Shown piece after piece: positions 60,984-64,000 of a DNA stretch of 64,000 bases (its first letter is position 1; each line of letters begins with the position of its first letter). Below the pieces are notes generated by a model. That model was not told the origin of the DNA and did no database searches. It worked only from the letters and a program-made list of their open reading frames with translations. Position numbers and translations under genes: made by a program. Origin of the DNA: Loxodes magnus (taxonomy: Eukaryota; Ciliophora; Karyorelictea; Loxodida; Loxodidae). The stretch lies in contig CAMPDV010002093.1 in the NCBI GenBank assembly GCA_946699065.1, positions 18,868 to 82,867 of the forward strand. Reading direction: 5' to 3'.

Positions 60984-61529
60984 ATGAAGAACATCCCTTA
61001 TGTTAGTAAGATAAGTCCAGGTATAAAAAGTTGTTTGGAATCGGCTTTCATCATACTACTGGTGATAGCAATAGAGATAATCCTTTACTTTCAAGGATAA
61101 TTTTATAAGCCTTGCTCAGAATCTAAATACAGCTATCACTTATAAATACTTTGGAGGGTTCTATAGCTTTAAATCTTATCGTAGTACTTTATTTTCCTCA
61201 TTTTCGAGTTCCAAGAGTAACAAAAACTCTAAGATAAAAGTAAAGAGAAGATGAGCATTATTTTATATCTAATAAGTGTAGTGAGTTTTATAGGAGCTAT
61301 TATTCTCGTATTTTGTTCGGAATATACCTAATAAGATGAAATTTGTGGTGATTGAATTAGAGAAATAAAAGAAAATTCATAATAAGCGAAAAGAAATTTC
61401 TAGGCTAAACTGTTTGCTATTGGAGCTTTATCTATAGCTTTTAATATATGCTTGTAAGCTAAATTAAATAAGTCAGAATAGAAGAGTAAAGAGAGTAATG
61501 AAGTTTAGATAAGTGAAGAGTTGATTTGA
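60984..61529 (+). CDS. IR-TM family membrane protein, copy 8
   Basis: 181 aa, same length and frame as copy 1 (1949-2494), with the same stop (TGA 61527-61529). Indels are common in flanking DNA but absent inside the gene, which points to past selection on the protein. TGA (Trp) in LWIL of copy 1 is TAA (Gln) here, and a nearby TAG (Gln) of copy 1 is TGG (Trp) here. All four membrane segments and the CGDWIREIKEN loop are kept. Confidence 0.7.
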
Positions 61530-62624
61530 TTCGATTATTTTTAACTTTTATAAGTCTTTTTATTATAAAATTTTTATAACTAAATCAGATTTATCTGACT
61601 ACATATATTTTAAGTTTATTAGAATGAATAAATAGCAAATTTTATTTTCCTTTGCGAAGATCTGAGTTTATTAATAACTTATTTCTTGCAAATTTTTAGG
61701 TAAATAAATATAATAATTCTAAGAAAATATCTTAATTATTATTAATTTAGAATGATTATACCCTTCATTGTACCTTAAATTACCTTTTTAACTTAAAATA
61801 ATAAAAATGTTTATCAATAACTTTCTATTTTATTTACTCTCTTTAGTGTTCTAGATAATTTTTTACGTTCTTGTTTGAATATTTATTTAAGATTAATCTA
61901 TTATTGAGTAAAATTTTTATTATTTCTCTATTGCGATTTTATTTTACGTCATTTGAAAATGCAAATTGCTAAAAAGAGTAATATTTTTCATACTCTTCAT
62001 AATCCTCAATTCTAATATCTACTTTAAAATAGTTTCTTTCCCAATTTTTTTTGTTGAGTATAGTCTTAATTAAGAAGATTAATAGATGATTATCAAATAT
62101 TGATTTAACAACTAATACTTAGATTTTCTTTGTTGTGATTTAAATGTATGATCCTTTAATTTATTTTCAGTATTTTATGTAAAATTTAGCATTTATGATG
62201 CCTTCTTTTATATAGCTCTAAGTTCCTTGATTCAGAAATAAATAATTTAATTATCTTTTTGCTTATTTAATCGATAAAAGAATCTATGCTATTCTATCTA
62301 AACTTAACTAGCATTATTTTTATCCTGAACTAAATAGAAATATTTAAAGCTGTTTGCTATAATAGCGCTCTATTAAGTATTAATAAAAAGTAAGCTTATA
62401 AATCTTAATAACTAATATAGGTTTGAACATTATGGTTGCTTATTAATGCTTATATGCTTTCCTATTTAGTACTAGCAGCTACTTTAAATTAGGATTTAAT
62501 TTTTAAGATAGTTTTCATTTAAAGTCATGTGATAGACTTTAAAATTGGTATAAGCAAATTAAACTTAGGCAAACTTTTATATTTAGAGTATTTTAGAATT
62601 ACTTCTTCTTGGCCTTTATATTGG

Positions 62625-62955
62625 TTCAATACTGATATAATTTTAGAATACTCGTAATCTTTAATACTTGCTGGAGGTCCAAGGACATGGCAGGATTGTG
62701 TCTCATTGCATCACCAAAGCAGAGGACGACATGTGTCAATTATGGGTACTTAAATTCCCCATCTCTAATGAAGCTCGCAATATTATTTCTTTTTCATTCC
62801 AGAATTAAAACTAAACTAAGCCAGTGTCGAAGGTCAAACCAAAGCAGAGGAAGACATAAAATCGATTATGGGTACTTAACTTCCCCAACCTCTGATGAAG
62901 ATGGCCTTGTTGTTCACCTTCGAACAACTATGGCGGTTTTAAAAAATATTTAATA
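62625..62955 (+). repeat. SINE-like repeat B, copy 3 (5' truncated)
   Basis: It begins inside the AATACTGAT units and holds both GCAGAGG/CCTCTG modules and the CACCTTCGAACAA end. It lacks the hairpin cassette. It replaces part of the copied element. An 88-codon open stretch (62687-62953) is incidental, because the other copies do not keep it. Confidence 0.85.
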
Positions 62956-64000
62956 ATAAAATACTTTAGCCTGCTTTATTAGAGACTAGGTTAATATCTA
63001 TTTCAAACTTTAAAATAGTTAGACTGATTCTATCTTAGTGCACTATCATAGCTTAATATCTCTAAACTTAAATTTAAAGTCAAAATATTAATTTTAATTA
63101 GAAGCTTGTCTGGCTCAAAATAGCAGTTTGCAATATCTATAACTTTTTACTTTTAGTATAAAAGTATTAATCTTGCTTAATAAGTTTGCTTATCAAAAGC
63201 ACTATGCAAAGTATAAAAATAATAAGAAAATTTTAAAGGCTTTTAAGGGTTATTTAATTACTAAGTTAATGCTGTCAGCATATATGATTAAATAAGTTCA
63301 TAGAAATAGTCTCATATTTCCTTAGGAAATCATAACTTTTCTAGAATCATAATTATTCAGTTAAAGTATAAACGTTTTCTTCCTCAATGCTACTGGCTTG
63401 CTAAAGAAACTACTTTATCATTTGCTGAAAATGAAAAAAGTCTAAATAAATTCGAAAGCATTAGAAATTTTAAAAAGTCAGTTATGAAATTTTATAAAAG
63501 GAAATATCTAAATAAATATTATCTTTGACATCTTCTAATTTTGCCTATTTACCTTTATAGCATATGATAGATTTCTTAAGCAACATACTAATATAGTTAT
63601 TTGTCTAAATAATTCTAAATGAAAACATCCTTTTTCTTTATTTTTTAGAATGATGCTACTTAATCTTTAGTCTCTTCTTAACTTTATTAGATATCCTTAG
63701 TATAGCTTCCTTAACTTGCTATATCTTAGTTATACTTTAGTGCAATGCTCTTAGTTAAATTATATAGATGTAATTATTATCTAGATATACTAAAAGCTAA
63801 GGTGTATTTAGTTATAAGTTGAAATATTTCTAATATAAATGAAATTAACTATATTGGTATAAACTTAATAAGGTATAACTTTAAATATTCGTTTATAGTA
63901 AATAAAATGCTAAAAGCATATACTTAAGAATAAAGGGCTATAGTTATCTCTATAAAATAAACATCATTTTTAATACTTGCTCATCATCTAAATAATTACT

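Larger units (their letters stand above)
59985..64000 (+). mobile_element. Second, partial copy of the left element
   Basis: Matches ~962-4985 of the element at 1-6953 in the same orientation and runs off the window. The left edge lacks the first ~960 bp including the terminal repeat. A 375-bp block (~3590-3958 of copy 1) is replaced by repeat B at 62625-62955. Elsewhere the two differ by scattered substitutions and short indels. Confidence 0.9.

Noticed and set aside
62687-62953. 88-codon ORF in the standard code
   Set aside because: It lies in repeat B; the copies at 32 kb and 46 kb do not keep the frame.
1-64000. CRISPR array, prophage or bacterial operon structure
   Set aside because: No spaced direct repeats or Shine-Dalgarno-led gene strings; the code, introns and tRNAs are eukaryotic.
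1-64000. Mitochondrial origin (AT-rich, TGA = Trp)
   Set aside because: TAA/TAG are also sense, introns and LINEs are present, the tRNA-Thr has anticodon AGT, and no respiratory-chain or rRNA genes are found.

Overview
This window looks like nuclear DNA from a ciliate, or another protist with a similar code. It is extremely AT-rich and open reading frames in the standard code are short shadows. Reading TAA and TAG as Gln and internal TGA as Trp turns many stretches into recognisable proteins. The best proofs are RHAQS at the start of a histidine phosphatase (Gln = TAA at 52390-52392), CCHC zinc knuckles whose spacing is right only when TAA and TGA are sense codons, and a Trp that is TGA in one paralogue (2318-2320) and TGG in another (16565-16567). 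Most genes seem to end at TGA, so TGA appears to mean both Trp and stop. This fits the karyorelict code (Loxodes/Parduczia type). A Condylostoma-type code is the alternative, because one gene pair has no nearby TGA. Introns are tiny: a 16-nt intron at 52486-52501 is well supported, and 17-nt and 19-nt ones are proposed. Two tRNA-Thr genes and one tRNA-Cys gene are nuclear in type.

Layout. 1-6953: an element with about 70-bp terminal inverted repeats. It carries two members of a small membrane-protein family (called IR-TM here, about 180 aa, four membrane segments) and a bZIP-like coiled-coil gene. 7333-7404: tRNA-Thr. About 10090-31570: a giant imperfect palindrome. Each arm carries three IR-TM genes or pseudogenes in mirror order, around a 6.4-kb AT-rich centre with a second bZIP-like ORF. 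The right arm has an extra insertion of about 1.9 kb. 31595-33460 and 46766-48033: clusters of short, relatively GC-rich SINE-like repeats that share a 40-nt hairpin cassette. 33485-36300 and 48355-49399: remains of non-LTR retrotransposon ORF1s (RNA-binding, coiled-coil, CCHC). 36960-46510: an island of cellular-type genes: two decayed kinase-like ORFs, an EamA/SLC35 transporter, two unassigned ORFs and an otubain-like pseudoenzyme. 49580-53900: an IR-TM relic, a coiled-coil fragment, tRNA-Thr, tRNA-Cys, an intact histidine phosphatase and a possible structured RNA. 54905-59690: two LINE fragments joined tail to tail (endonuclease half on +, reverse transcriptase half on -) and a third CCHC ORF1. 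59985-64000: a second, partial copy of the left element with a SINE-like sequence in place of 375 bp.

Several broken genes are also hit by one-base frame changes, often at A or T runs. These may be decay or assembly error. The most unusual system is the repeated association of IR-TM membrane proteins and bZIP-like genes with long inverted-repeat DNA. I cannot assign it to a known transposon family, and I could not run any alignment or database search.
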